The notes under the pieces are model-generated. The model made no database searches and was not told the DNA's origin. It worked only from the letters and a program-made list of their open reading frames with translations. From NCBI RefSeq assembly GCF_024701375.2, contig NZ_CP113910.1:3968001-4032000 (forward strand): a stretch of DNA of 64,000 nt, in the 5' to 3' direction. This document shows, piece after piece, positions 55,364 through 63,816 of the stretch. Source of the stretch: Streptomyces sp. KMM 9044 (lineage in GTDB: Bacteria > Actinomycetota > Actinomycetes > Streptomycetales > Streptomycetaceae). A program made the translations under genes and the position numbers. How positions within the stretch are numbered: position 1 is the stretch's first letter; each line of letters opens with the position of its first letter.

Positions 55364-56329
55364 ATGAAAAGCCCCCTGCTGACCCTGCCCGGTGCCGTTC
55401 CCGCCGAGGGCGTGGATGAAGGCGTCGCCGCCCACTACGGCGACCTGTTCCGCGAGCAGCGTGCCCTCGCGGAAGGCACCGGCTTCGTCGACCTGTCCCA
55501 TCGCGGGGTCGTCACCGTCTCCGGGCCGCAGCGGCTGAGCTGGCTGCATCTGCTGCTCACCCAGCACGTCAGCGACCTTCCGCCGCACCGGGCCACCGAG
55601 GCGCTGGTCCTCTCCGCGAACGGCCACATCGAGCACGCGCTCTACCTCGTCGACGACGGTGAGACGGTCTGGGCCCATGTCGAGCCCGGCACTCAGGAGG
55701 CGCTGATCGCCTATCTGGAGTCGATGAAGTTCTTCTACCGGGTCGAGGTCGCCGACCGCACCGCCGACTTCGCGGTGGTGCACCTGCCCGCCGGTTCCAT
55801 CGCGGAGGTGCCCGAGGGCGTCGCCGTCCGCGAGACGCCGTACGGCCGTGACCTGTTCCTGCCCGGCGCCGACCTGGAGTCGTACGCCCAGAAGGCCGGG
55901 CCGCCCGCCGGTCTCCTCGCCCACGAGGCGCTGCGGGTCGAGCAGCACCGTCCCCGGCTCGGTTTCGAGACGGACCACCGCACCATCCCGCACGAGCTGG
56001 GCTGGATCGGTGGCGCGGTGCATCTGCAGAAGGGCTGCTACCGGGGCCAGGAGACGGTCGCCCGGGTCCAGAACCTGGGGAAGCCGCCGCGCCGGATGGT
56101 CTTCCTGCACCTGGACGGCAGCGAGGTCCACCTGCCGCCGGCCGGCACCGACCTCCGGCTCGCCGACGACGGCCCGGACGGCCGCCGGATCGGCTTCGTC
56201 ACCACGTCCGCACGCCACCACGAACTGGGCCCGGTCGCCCTCGCGCTGGTCAAGCGGAACGTTCCGGTCGACGCCCGTCTGATGGCCGGGGACACGGCGG
56301 CGGCCCAGGAGACCGTGGTCGAGTCCTGA
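55364..56329 (+). CDS. ygfZ: YgfZ/GcvT-like folate-binding protein
   Basis: Protein of 321 aa of the COG0354 family, which uses a folate to support repair or assembly of iron-sulfur enzymes. Diagnostic motif KGCYRGQETVAR with its conserved Cys is present, after GFVDLSHRGVVTVSGPQRLSWLH in the N-terminal domain. TAGGCT six bases before the ATG suggests a leaderless mRNA that starts within the end of nur. Confidence 0.93.
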   Translation: MKSPLLTLPGAVPAEGVDEGVAAHYGDLFREQRALAEGTGFVDLSHRGVVTVSGPQRLSWLHLLLTQHVSDLPPHRATEALVLSANGHIEHALYLVDDGETVWAHVEPGTQEALIAYLESMKFFYRVEVADRTADFAVVHLPAGSIAEVPEGVAVRETPYGRDLFLPGADLESYAQKAGPPAGLLAHEALRVEQHRPRLGFETDHRTIPHELGWIGGAVHLQKGCYRGQETVARVQNLGKPPRRMVFLHLDGSEVHLPPAGTDLRLADDGPDGRRIGFVTTSARHHELGPVALALVKRNVPVDARLMAGDTAAAQETVVES

Positions 56330-56351
56330 CCCACGTCGGACATGACAGGGG

Positions 56352-56777
56352 TCAGATCTCGAGGAGGACGGTGAACGGGCCGTCGTTGGTCAGCGACACC
56401 CGCATCCGCGCGCCGAAGCGGCCCGTCGCCACCGTTGCGCCCAACGAACGCAGCCGGGCGACCACCTCGTCCACCAGCGGTTCGGCCACGTCCCCGGGGG
56501 CGGCGGCGTTCCAGGTGGGGCGGCGGCCCTTGCGTGCGTCGCCGTAGAGAGTGAACTGGCTGATCACCAGGAGGGGGGCGTCGAGGTCGCTGCACGACTT
56601 CTCGTCCTGGAGCATCCGCACCGACCAGAGCTTGCGGGCGAGCTGTGCCGCCTTCTCCTTGGTGTCCTCATGGGTGACGCCGACCAGGACGCACAGTCCC
56701 TCGCCCTCGATCGCCCCCACCGTCTCGCCGTCCACGACGACGCTCGCGCCGTCCACCCTCTGCACCACTGCACGCAT
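56352..56777 (-). CDS. dtd: D-aminoacyl-tRNA deacylase
   Basis: Dtd of 141 aa, which hydrolyses D-aminoacyl-tRNAs and glycyl-tRNA(Ala). Starts [17 protein letters not shown]; has the catalytic SQFTLYGD motif and, in place of the canonical NxGPVT cross-subunit motif, TNDGPFT. Otherwise full length. Convergent with ygfZ. Confidence 0.93.
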   Translation of the reverse strand: MRAVVQRVDGASVVVDGETVGAIEGEGLCVLVGVTHEDTKEKAAQLARKLWSVRMLQDEKSCSDLDAPLLVISQFTLYGDARKGRRPTWNAAAPGDVAEPLVDEVVARLRSLGATVATGRFGARMRVSLTNDGPFTVLLEI

Positions 56778-56956
56778 ACGTCCATCATGCCGGTCGGCGA
56801 ACAGATGACTGACGATGGTCCGCGCGGGGCCCCGGGCGGGCTATTTTTTTACTCCTTGGCTCCCATCTGGGGCGGATCGTGGGCACTCGGCCACATAGCG
56901 GGCACCAAGGGTGGCACGATGCTGACACACACCGGTCGAGGGGACGGTTGAGGCAC

Positions 56957-57595
56957 ATGAGCACACCAGGAACCGGGCAGCAGTCCGGACCCGTCCCGTC
57001 GGCCCGGGCGGGGGTGGGGGAACGCGAGTTCCACCGCCCGCCCGCACAGCGCACCGACAGCCCGGCGCTGGCCGAGGAACACCCGGGCCCCGAGCCCGCC
57101 CTGGCCGTCCGCAGCCTGCCCGACCTGCGTACCCTGCGCCGGGACGCCCAGCGCGACGAGGCCGACCTCAGCTATGTGCGGCGGCTGCTCCAGGGGCGGA
57201 TCGACATCTTGCGGGCGGAACTGGCCCGTCGTGTACCGGCGGACGCGGCCTCGGTCGCCGCGCCGGGTGAGGCGTCCGTGGTGGAGCGGCTCGCGGAGAT
57301 CCTGCGGGACACCCCGGCCCGCCAGCGTTCGTCCGCCCGTCATGTGACCCTGGGGACGCCGCAGAGCGAGCGGTACCGGCGGCTGGCGGCGGAGATGCTC
57401 GCCGAGGTCGAGCTCTCGGACCTGGGCGCGCGTACGGACGGGGAGCTGATCGCCGCGATGGGGCGGCTGGTGCGCTGCGAGCAGCGGGTGTCCCGGAGCC
57501 GGCAGGGCCTGCAGCGCACCGCCGACGACTGCAGCGCGGAGATCACGCGCCGGTACCGCGAGGGGGAGGCCCAGGTCGACGACCTGCTGGTGTGA
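56957..57595 (+). CDS. rsiG: Anti-sigma factor RsiG (c-di-GMP dependent)
   Basis: Protein of 212 aa, largely coiled coil. It carries two exact copies of the c-di-GMP-binding motif E-x3-S-x2-R-x3-Q-x3-D: E68-S72-R75-Q79-D83 and E175-S179-R182-Q186-D190. In Streptomyces RsiG, armed by two c-di-GMP molecules, sequesters the sporulation sigma factor WhiG and so blocks differentiation. GAGG lies seven bases before the ATG. The first 50 residues are disordered. Confidence 0.93.
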   Translation: MSTPGTGQQSGPVPSARAGVGEREFHRPPAQRTDSPALAEEHPGPEPALAVRSLPDLRTLRRDAQRDEADLSYVRRLLQGRIDILRAELARRVPADAASVAAPGEASVVERLAEILRDTPARQRSSARHVTLGTPQSERYRRLAAEMLAEVELSDLGARTDGELIAAMGRLVRCEQRVSRSRQGLQRTADDCSAEITRRYREGEAQVDDLLV

Positions 57596-57702
57596 GGCGG
57601 GCGGGGCGTGGTGCCGGGCGGACGGCCCGCACGCGGTGGTCGGGCCGTGGGCGGTCGGAAAAGCGCGCGACACCTCCTTCGGGGCCGATCTACCGTGAAG
57701 GC

Positions 57703-58977
57703 ATGACCCCCAGCGCCGGAACGCCTCGCACCGACATCGAGGTACGCCCGATCACAAAGACCGAGTTCGCCGACTGGAACCGGGCCCTGAACACCGGGTT
57801 CCTGCGGGAGCCCACTTCCTGCGAGGAGGACCTCGACACGCGGCGCCGCCTGTACTTCACGCCGGGCCGGTTGCTGGGGGCCTTCGACGGTGGCCGCTGT
57901 GTCGCGACGTTCCGTTCGTTCGCGCAGGAAATCACCGCGGTCGGCGGGGCCACCGTGCCCGCCGACGCGATCACGAACGTCAGTGTGACTCCCACGCACC
58001 GCAGGCGGGGGCTGCTCACCCGCATGATGGCGCAGGACCTCGCCGCCGCGAAGGAGCGCGGGGACGTCGTCGCGACCCTCATCGCCGCCGAGTACCCGAT
58101 CTACGGCCGCTACGGCTTCGGCCCCGCCACCTGGTCCACCGAGTGGACCGTCGACGTCCCGCGCACCGGTCTCGACCCGCGCCGGTCCCACCCGGAGGAC
58201 GGCGGACGTGTCGACCTCGTGGACGCGGAGGACGTGCGCAAGCTGGGCCCGGACCTGCACGAGCGGCTGCGCGCGCTGCAACCGGGTGCGGTCAGCCGGA
58301 CCGATGTGTGGTGGAAGACCGCCACCGGCGCCGTGCGCTTCCCCCCGACGTGGAACGAGCCCTTCTTCGCCGTGTACCGCTCGGCGGGCGGCGAGGTCGA
58401 GGGCATGGTCTCCTACGCCGCGGACGACACGTGGGGCGACTCCAAGCAGCCGTTGAACACGGTGCGGGTGAACTGGCTGCTCGCGGTGAGCCCGGCCGCG
58501 GAGCGGGCGCTGTGGCGCTACCTGTGCTCGATCGACTGGGTCGTGAAGGTGAAAAGCGGCTGGCGGGCCCCGGACGACCTGCTCCCGCTCCTCCTGCCGG
58601 ACCCGCGCGCCGCCGCCGTGACGACGCAGGCGGACTGGCTGTGGGTGCGGGTCCTGGACGTCGTACGGGCGCTGGAGGCCCGGACGTACGAGGCGGCCGG
58701 ATCGCTGGTGCTGGAGGTGGTCGACGGTGTGGGGGCGGCCGGCGGGCGCTACCGGCTTCAGGCGTCGAAGGATGGCACCGGGACCTGCGCGGCGACCACC
58801 GATGACGCCGATCTGACCCTGGACGTGGCCGAGCTGGCGCCGCTGTGGCTGGGCGACGAGTCGGCGGTGCGGCTGGCGGCGCTGGGCCGCGTCCGTGAAG
58901 AACGAGCGGGCGCCGCCCGTGAGGCCGACGCCCTGCTGTATACGTCCAGGCGACCGTGGTGCCCGGACATCTTCTGA
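57703..58977 (+). CDS. Eis-type GNAT acetyltransferase
   Basis: Protein of 424 aa with Eis architecture: two GNAT domains followed by an SCP2-like C-terminal domain. Acetyl-CoA site [17 protein letters not shown] in the first domain; then [11 protein letters not shown]; the C-terminal carboxylate-bearing tail ends [11 protein letters not shown]. Eis enzymes multiply acetylate amines, including aminoglycosides; the natural substrate is unknown. TACCGT six bases before the ATG suggests a leaderless start. Confidence 0.92.
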   Translation: MTPSAGTPRTDIEVRPITKTEFADWNRALNTGFLREPTSCEEDLDTRRRLYFTPGRLLGAFDGGRCVATFRSFAQEITAVGGATVPADAITNVSVTPTHRRRGLLTRMMAQDLAAAKERGDVVATLIAAEYPIYGRYGFGPATWSTEWTVDVPRTGLDPRRSHPEDGGRVDLVDAEDVRKLGPDLHERLRALQPGAVSRTDVWWKTATGAVRFPPTWNEPFFAVYRSAGGEVEGMVSYAADDTWGDSKQPLNTVRVNWLLAVSPAAERALWRYLCSIDWVVKVKSGWRAPDDLLPLLLPDPRAAAVTTQADWLWVRVLDVVRALEARTYEAAGSLVLEVVDGVGAAGGRYRLQASKDGTGTCAATTDDADLTLDVAELAPLWLGDESAVRLAALGRVREERAGAAREADALLYTSRRPWCPDIF

Positions 58978-59139
58978 GCGCTGCCGCTGCCGCTGCCGCT
59001 GCCGCGCTCCGTCGGCGGTGTGCTCCCTCCTCCCTCTCGTCCGGCGGGTGCCGGGGCACCCGTGGCTGTGGCTGTCTTCGTGTCATCCGTAGTGGCTCTT
59101 GCGGTTCTTGCTGTTCAGTTGTGGTTGTGGTGGTGCTGA

Positions 59140-59183
59140 CCGACCGGGTTCCCGGCTCCCCTCCGGAAGGGAAGCCCGGTCGG
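59140..59183 (+). terminator. Terminator after Eis-type gene
   Basis: CCGACCGGG (59140-59148) pairs with CCCGGTCGG (59175-59183), with an inner TTCCC/GGGAA stem. Confidence 0.65.
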
Positions 59184-59251
59184 CGGCTCGAGGAGTGGCC
59201 CCCACTGTCACGCTGATGGCCAACCTCCTCGAAAAATCAACCATGTTGCTC

Positions 59252-59268
59252 AAGTTGGTGACCAACTT
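59252..59268. promoter_or_regulatory. Palindrome before first GntR gene
   Basis: AAGTTGGT-G-ACCAACTT, a perfect 8-bp inverted repeat around one base, 87 bp before the start. Shares AGTTGG/CCAACT half-sites with the palindrome before the second GntR gene. Confidence 0.6.
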
Positions 59269-59354
59269 CTCTTAAGTTATCTCCGCTTGGATGCGGCTCA
59301 TAACCACCTTTTGATGAACTGCCGAAAGATGGCGAGAAGTTGTAGGGTTTCGGC

Positions 59355-60296
59355 GTGGACCCGGAATACGCCACCGCCGCTGGACAGAAGAGGCCACAGA
59401 GGACACATCGCGAGGTGGCCGACGAGCTGCGCGCCCGGATCAGGTCCGGAGAGCTGCGACCTGGCCAGCGCATGCCCACTCAGGCGAAGCTCGCGGACGA
59501 GTTCGGCGTCGAGCGCGGTGCCGTACGCCAGGCGCTGCGCATCCTGCAGTCCGAGCAGTTGCTCACCAACGTCGCCAAGGGTGCCCCGGCGACCGTCGCC
59601 GACCGTCCCGGCGACGCGCCGACCGGCCCGGAAGCGCTGCCCCGGCCCACGACGGCGGCCCTCGCACCCCGTATCGCCGCCGCCTTCGAGGCCGAACACG
59701 TCGAGATCGACGCCGTCTGCCTGACCGCGATATCCCTCACCCTCGCCATCGGCGAACCGCTGCGCCGGATCCATGCCGGACGGATGAAACCGGTCAAGGT
59801 CGACGTCCGCGTCCTGCTGCCCGGCAGGAACATCGACCTCGCCTTCCCGGTGTCGGTGAAGGACCCGGACGACAACCGGAGCGGAAACCGGGGCGGCGGT
59901 CGCCGGGGAGGCCGTGGCGACGACCCCGTGCACGAGCGGTGGCTGTCGATGCGCAATGCCCAGGGGCAGGTGCTCCGGCACGGTCTGCTCGCCCTGCGCG
60001 CCACCCACGGCATCGACGTGCGGGTCTCCTTCCGGGCGCTGCCCTTCACCCCGCCGATGAAGCTGTACCTGCTGAACGGCGCGGAGGCACTGTTCGCCTA
60101 CTACACGCTGGCCCGCAGCGAGGCACAGATCGGCCAGGAGAACGTCCAGACGTACGACACGCAGGGCACCCGCTCCGCGCTGTTCGCGTTCGAGCGGGGC
60201 GCCGGGATGCGGGACAGCGCCTTCGTGGCGCAGTCCCGGCTGTGGTTCGACGCGCTGTGGGAGACGATCAGTTCGGAGCTGCTGCTCACGGGCTGA
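59355..60296 (+). CDS. GntR-family regulator, first paralogue
   Basis: Protein of 313 aa with an N-terminal winged helix (REVADELRARIRSGELRPGQ ... PTQAKLADEFGVERGAVRQALRIL) and a C-terminal domain not typical of FadR or HutC types, containing HERWLSMRNAQGQVLRHGLLALRATHGIDV and PFTPPMKLYLLNGAEALF. Shares most of its length with the protein at 60700. TAGGGT six bases before the GTG indicates a leaderless mRNA. A Gly/Arg insert lies near residues 175-190. Probably autoregulated. Confidence 0.87.
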   Translation: MDPEYATAAGQKRPQRTHREVADELRARIRSGELRPGQRMPTQAKLADEFGVERGAVRQALRILQSEQLLTNVAKGAPATVADRPGDAPTGPEALPRPTTAALAPRIAAAFEAEHVEIDAVCLTAISLTLAIGEPLRRIHAGRMKPVKVDVRVLLPGRNIDLAFPVSVKDPDDNRSGNRGGGRRGGRGDDPVHERWLSMRNAQGQVLRHGLLALRATHGIDVRVSFRALPFTPPMKLYLLNGAEALFAYYTLARSEAQIGQENVQTYDTQGTRSALFAFERGAGMRDSAFVAQSRLWFDALWETISSELLLTG

Positions 60297-60300
60297 CGTC

Positions 60301-60322
60301 CCCCCGCCCCCGTGGGCGGGGG
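60301..60322. terminator. Bidirectional terminator
   Basis: CCCCCGCCC and GGGCGGGGG pair over four bases, between the convergent first GntR gene and the small membrane protein gene. Confidence 0.75.
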
Positions 60323-60341
60323 CTCGGCAGCTGCGGTGGGA

Positions 60342-60530
60342 TCAGAGCGCGGGCCGTGTCACCAGCAGCGCGAGCAGGACGGCCCCGGCGGAGCTGACCC
60401 CCGGGCTGTTGGCCTTGATGCCGACGGTGAGCAGCAGCAGGCCGATGATGCCGGCGATGCCGTACTTCCATTCGACGTACTGCTCGAGGGTGACGACGAG
60501 GACCGCGGAGATGAGAGTGAGGACTGGCAC
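60342..60530 (-). CDS. Small two-helix membrane protein
   Basis: Protein of 62 aa, nearly all hydrophobic: LTLISAVLVVTLEQYVEWKYG and IAGIIGLLLLTVGIKA, ending LLALLVTRPAL. GTG start with AAGGGGG six bases upstream. I recall near-identical small proteins next to this GntR family in other Streptomyces, so it may be a regulated partner. It is divergent from the second GntR gene, sharing its 170-bp upstream region. Confidence 0.75.
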   Translation of the reverse strand: MPVLTLISAVLVVTLEQYVEWKYGIAGIIGLLLLTVGIKANSPGVSSAGAVLLALLVTRPAL

Positions 60531-60597
60531 GATTTCCCCCTTCGTGCTATTTCGTGCTTCCCTGTTGACGGAAGCGGAACTTCCGCCAACTTGGTCG

Positions 60598-60612
60598 AGT
60601 TGGCAACCAACT
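60598..60612. promoter_or_regulatory. Palindrome before second GntR gene
   Basis: AGTTGG-CAA-CCAACT, a perfect 6-bp inverted repeat, in the spacer shared by the small membrane protein gene and the second GntR gene. A nearby CCAACTTGG (60587-60595) and TTGTAAACAA (60643-60652) add related half-sites. Confidence 0.6.
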
Positions 60613-60699
60613 CTAGCTAGGTTGTCCCCACTTGGCGGGTGCTTGTAAACAACTTTCAAACAACTCCCCATAGGTGGATCATAGTTGTAGCGTTTGGTC

Positions 60700-61584
60700 G
60701 TGACCCAGGAGAACGTCGCAGTGAACGGCAACGGCAGGAACTCGCCCCAGCAGATCGCCGACATCCTGCGCGAACGTATCCGCGCCGGGGAGCTCAGGGC
60801 CGGTGAACGTCTGCCCACCCAGGCCGAACTCGCCGAGGAGTTCGGCGTGGAACGCGGCGTCGTCCGCCAGGCACTGCGCGTCCTCGCCGACGACGGCCTG
60901 CTGAGCAACGTCAGCAAGGGCAGCCCGCCCCGGATCGCCGAACCGGCCCCGGCGTCCGGCGAGCCCCAGCCGACCATGGTGGGCCTTGCCCCCCGCCTCA
61001 CCGACGCCTTCCACGCGGCGCACGTCCGCATCGACGTGGTGTCCCACACGTCCGAGACGCTGATGGTCGCCGTCGGTGAACCCGTCCGGCTGATCCACGA
61101 GGGCAGACTCCGTCCCGAGTCGATCGAGTTCCGCGTCCTTTTGCCGTCCCGGACCATCAACCTGGCCTTCCCCGTCCTGGTCGCCGATGTCGCCGATGTC
61201 GCCGACGGCGACCCGGTGCACGAGCGGTGGCTGCAGATGCGCAACGCCCAGGCCCGGGTGCTCCAGCACAACCTGCAGTCCGTCCGTCACACCCACGGCA
61301 TCGACGTCCACGTCAGGTTCCGCGCCCTGCCCTTCACCCCGCCGATGAAGCTCTACCTGCTCAACGGGCAGGAGGCGCTGCTCGGTTACTACCTGCTGGC
61401 CAGACGCGAGGAGGAGTGGGGCACCCAGACCCTGGACATGTACGACGCCCTCGGCTCCCAGTCCCTGCTCTTCTCGTTCACCAAGCAGGCCGGCCAGCGG
61501 GACCAGGCGTTCGTGGAGGAATCCCAGAAGTGGTTCGACGCCCTCTGGGAAACCATCACAACGGACCTGGCACTCTCCTGGTGA
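60700..61584 (+). CDS. GntR-family regulator, second paralogue
   Basis: Protein of 294 aa, paralogous to the gene at 59355: winged helix (QQIADILRERIRAGELRAGE ... PTQAELAEEFGVERGVVRQALRVL) and the same C-terminal domain (HERWLQMRNAQARVLQHNL, PFTPPMKLYLLNGQEALLGYY, KWFDALWETI). TAGCGT lies six bases before GTG 60700, as in the paralogue, which decides this start over GTG 60721. Likely controls itself and the divergent membrane protein. Confidence 0.87.
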   Translation: MTQENVAVNGNGRNSPQQIADILRERIRAGELRAGERLPTQAELAEEFGVERGVVRQALRVLADDGLLSNVSKGSPPRIAEPAPASGEPQPTMVGLAPRLTDAFHAAHVRIDVVSHTSETLMVAVGEPVRLIHEGRLRPESIEFRVLLPSRTINLAFPVLVADVADVADGDPVHERWLQMRNAQARVLQHNLQSVRHTHGIDVHVRFRALPFTPPMKLYLLNGQEALLGYYLLARREEEWGTQTLDMYDALGSQSLLFSFTKQAGQRDQAFVEESQKWFDALWETITTDLALSW

Positions 61585-61686
61585 CTTCTGATGCGGCGTG
61601 GACCGAACCGGTGATTGACCATGTGCGGTCGGCCCAGAGCGCGGTGGCGGCATTGCTGCCGTTCCGTTTCTCTGGGCCGCCGACCC

Positions 61687-61721
61687 GAACCGGACGTGCG
61701 TGTTGGCCACGCATCCGGCTC
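61687..61721 (-). ncRNA. Group II intron domain V
   Basis: Minus strand reads GAGCCGGATGCGTGGCCAAC then ACGCACGTCCGGTTC: a hairpin with the AGC catalytic triad, a bulge and a tetraloop-like apex, the active centre of a group II ribozyme. Confidence 0.88.
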
Positions 61722-61742
61722 TCCACGTGGCTTGCCCAGCGG

Positions 61743-63197
61743 TCAGCCGTTGTTGGCTGCCGGTTCGATGGTCCACGGAGTCGGGATCCGAGCTCCGCGG
61801 TAGCGGTAGCGTTCGATCATGACGCTGGATGCGCCGAGGAACACGGTGCCGCTGTCGGCGAACCTCCATCCCTGGTCACAGAATCCCTTCAACTGGCTGC
61901 TGGGGATGCCGTGTTTGCGGCGGAGCCAGATCGCGACGCGGTGCCACGCGTGGTGGTCGACCGCGTTGAATGTCCGCTTCGCCGTGCCGTGTCGGAAGTA
62001 GGTCGCCCACCCGGTCATCGTCCGGTTCAGGCCCTCCAGGAGGGTGGCCAGACTCTGATTCTGGGTGTGTCTGTAGGTCCGTTCCGAGACTCGGTCCTTG
62101 ACGGCCTTGATGGCCTTCTTCGAGGGCCGGGTATAGACGACGAGCTTGTTCGTGCCGCGTTTCCGCTGGCGGCGGATGTGGTGGCCGAGAAAGTCGAAGC
62201 CGTCATCGATGTGGACCACACGGGTCTTCTCCGGTGAAAGCCGCAGTCCGATCGGGGCCAGGACCTCGGCGACCTGCTCGCGCAGGGCCTCGGCCCGGTG
62301 GGCCGGGCCGCTAACGAGGACGACGAAGTCGTCCGCGTAGCGGACCAATCTCCAGTTTCCCGTTCCAGTCTTGCGTCGCTTCTCGCGCTGCCAGCTGGTG
62401 CCCATCCGGGTGTGCCACTGGACGTGGAAGTGCTTGTCCAGTGCCGTCAGAGCGATGTTGGCCGGCAGCGGGGAGAGGATCCCGCCCTGGGGAGTGCCGG
62501 TGGGGGTGTCCTTGGCGATGCCGTGGTGCATGACCCCGGCCTTCAAGAACGCCTTCACCAGCGCCAGGACGCGCTTGTCAGAGATCCTGGCCCGTAGCCG
62601 GTCCATCAGGGCGACGTGATCGATGTTGTCGAAACACGCCTCGATGTCGGCTTCCAGGACTACGGAGTAGCCCCGGCGGGCCAGATACACAATCTCCGCG
62701 ATGGCGTCATGGGCTCGGCGGCCCGGCCGGAACCCGTAGGAGACCGGCAGGAAGTCGGCCTCGAAGATGGGCTCCAGGACCGCCTTCGGTGCGGCTTGCA
62801 CGACCCGGTCCTTCACGGTCGGAATGCCAAGATCACGCATCTTCCCGTTGGACTTGGGGATCTGGGTGCGCCGCACCGGCGCGGGCCGGTAGGTCCGCGC
62901 CTTGAGCTCGTCCCTGATGTCCATCAGGAACGGCTGTACTCCCGGCCCGGATTCGATCGCGGCCACGGTCAGCCCGTCGATCCCAGCCGTCTTCGCCCCG
63001 GTGTTGCCCGCGACCCTGTGCCAGGCATCGATCAGGAACCCCGGATCGTAGACCAGGTTGTACAGATCATCGAATCGGCGCGAGACATCTGCCCGCGCCC
63101 ACTGGTGCAACTTGAGCTGCATCTTCCGTACCGGGACACCCGGCCGCCAAGCGGCGGCCATCCCGGCCCCGGTGTTCACCAGGGCATCTTCGGACAT
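61743..63197 (-). CDS. ltrA: Group II intron reverse transcriptase/maturase
   Basis: Protein of 484 aa: RT fingers-palm with RTQIPKSNGKMRDLGIPTVKDR, SYGFRPGRRAHDAI, LEADIEACFDNIDH, TPTGTPQGGILSPLPANIAL and the catalytic YADDFVVL, then a maturase X domain (LLEGLNRTMTGWATYFRHG). No HNH endonuclease follows, so mobility would rely on replication forks. AAGGAG precedes ATG 63197; a GTG 24 bases upstream is also in frame. Complete, though the RNA it needs may be broken. Confidence 0.93.
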   Translation of the reverse strand: MSEDALVNTGAGMAAAWRPGVPVRKMQLKLHQWARADVSRRFDDLYNLVYDPGFLIDAWHRVAGNTGAKTAGIDGLTVAAIESGPGVQPFLMDIRDELKARTYRPAPVRRTQIPKSNGKMRDLGIPTVKDRVVQAAPKAVLEPIFEADFLPVSYGFRPGRRAHDAIAEIVYLARRGYSVVLEADIEACFDNIDHVALMDRLRARISDKRVLALVKAFLKAGVMHHGIAKDTPTGTPQGGILSPLPANIALTALDKHFHVQWHTRMGTSWQREKRRKTGTGNWRLVRYADDFVVLVSGPAHRAEALREQVAEVLAPIGLRLSPEKTRVVHIDDGFDFLGHHIRRQRKRGTNKLVVYTRPSKKAIKAVKDRVSERTYRHTQNQSLATLLEGLNRTMTGWATYFRHGTAKRTFNAVDHHAWHRVAIWLRRKHGIPSSQLKGFCDQGWRFADSGTVFLGASSVMIERYRYRGARIPTPWTIEPAANNG

Positions 63198-63509
63198 TGC
63201 AGTCCTCTCCTTGTCTGTCACGCTGCCGCCCTTCCCCGTGCGGCCGGCTTTCCCGGCCTCGGAGTACTACGGCGGCTCCGCCCCGTCCACGTCCTTCGGC
63301 GGGCAACGCGCCTATCCCGTTCCGTGCTGCTGGAGGCGACTCGGGTCGGGAGCGGATCGCGGACGGTTCCCACGTTCACCGCTGATCGATCGATGGGTTA
63401 GGTGTCCGGCTATGCCCCTGCGGCATCGCCACGGTTACGCCGTAGACCTTCACCTGAGGTGCCCCGGAGTTTCCGGACAGGGACCCAATAGGGTTGTTCT
63501 GTCAAGGAA

Positions 63510-63816
63510 ATGAGGAAGTTCGAAGTGGCGCCACCCAGCAAGTACACCCCGGAGTTTCGTGAGGAAGCCGTCCAGATGGCACTCCGGTCCAGCAAGACCA
63601 TCTCGGAGACGGCCCGCGAGCTCGAATTGAACTCGGAGACACTCCGGGGCTGGGTGAAGAAACACCAGAAACGGAACGAGCCAGCTGCCGGTGCACCGTT
63701 GACGCTCGATGAGCGGGCGCGCTTGAAGGAACAGGACCGGCGCATCCGTGAACTGGAGGCGGAAGTCTCCTTCTTGAAAAAGCCGCAGCGTACTTCGCGA
63801 AGGATCCCCGGTAGCG
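63510..63816 (+). pseudogene. IS3 transposase orfA, frameshifted near its end
   Basis: IS3-type OrfA with helix-turn-helix and leucine-zipper region: KYTPEFREEAVQMALRSSKT, LNSETLRGWVKKHQ, LKEQDRRIRELEAEVSFLKK. IS3 OrfA proteins normally continue KKAAAYFAKDPR and stop; here that ending lies in the next frame (stop TAG at 63816) because one base is missing at the AAAAAG run near 63780. Either a slippage mutation or a frameshift site. Confidence 0.75.

Larger units (their letters stand above)
58978..59354. other. Intergenic region with hexamer repeat and GntR promoter
   Basis: 377 bases without a supported gene. It begins with four copies of CTGCCG (58981-59004), contains a terminator at 59140-59183 and, from 59215, turns AT-rich as the promoter region of the GntR gene. 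Confidence 0.6.
61600..63454 (-). mobile_element. Group II intron, 5' side truncated
   Basis: Minus-strand retroelement: reverse transcriptase in domain IV, a 35-nt domain V, and a domain-VI hairpin whose outer stem GGTCGGCGGCCCAGAG / CTCTGGGCCGACC spans about 61630-61690. Upstream of the RT gene only about 230 nt of intron-like RNA domain remain before an IS3-type end, whereas domains I-III need several hundred. The 3' boundary near 61615-61625 is approximate. It inserted just downstream of the second GntR gene. Confidence 0.75.
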
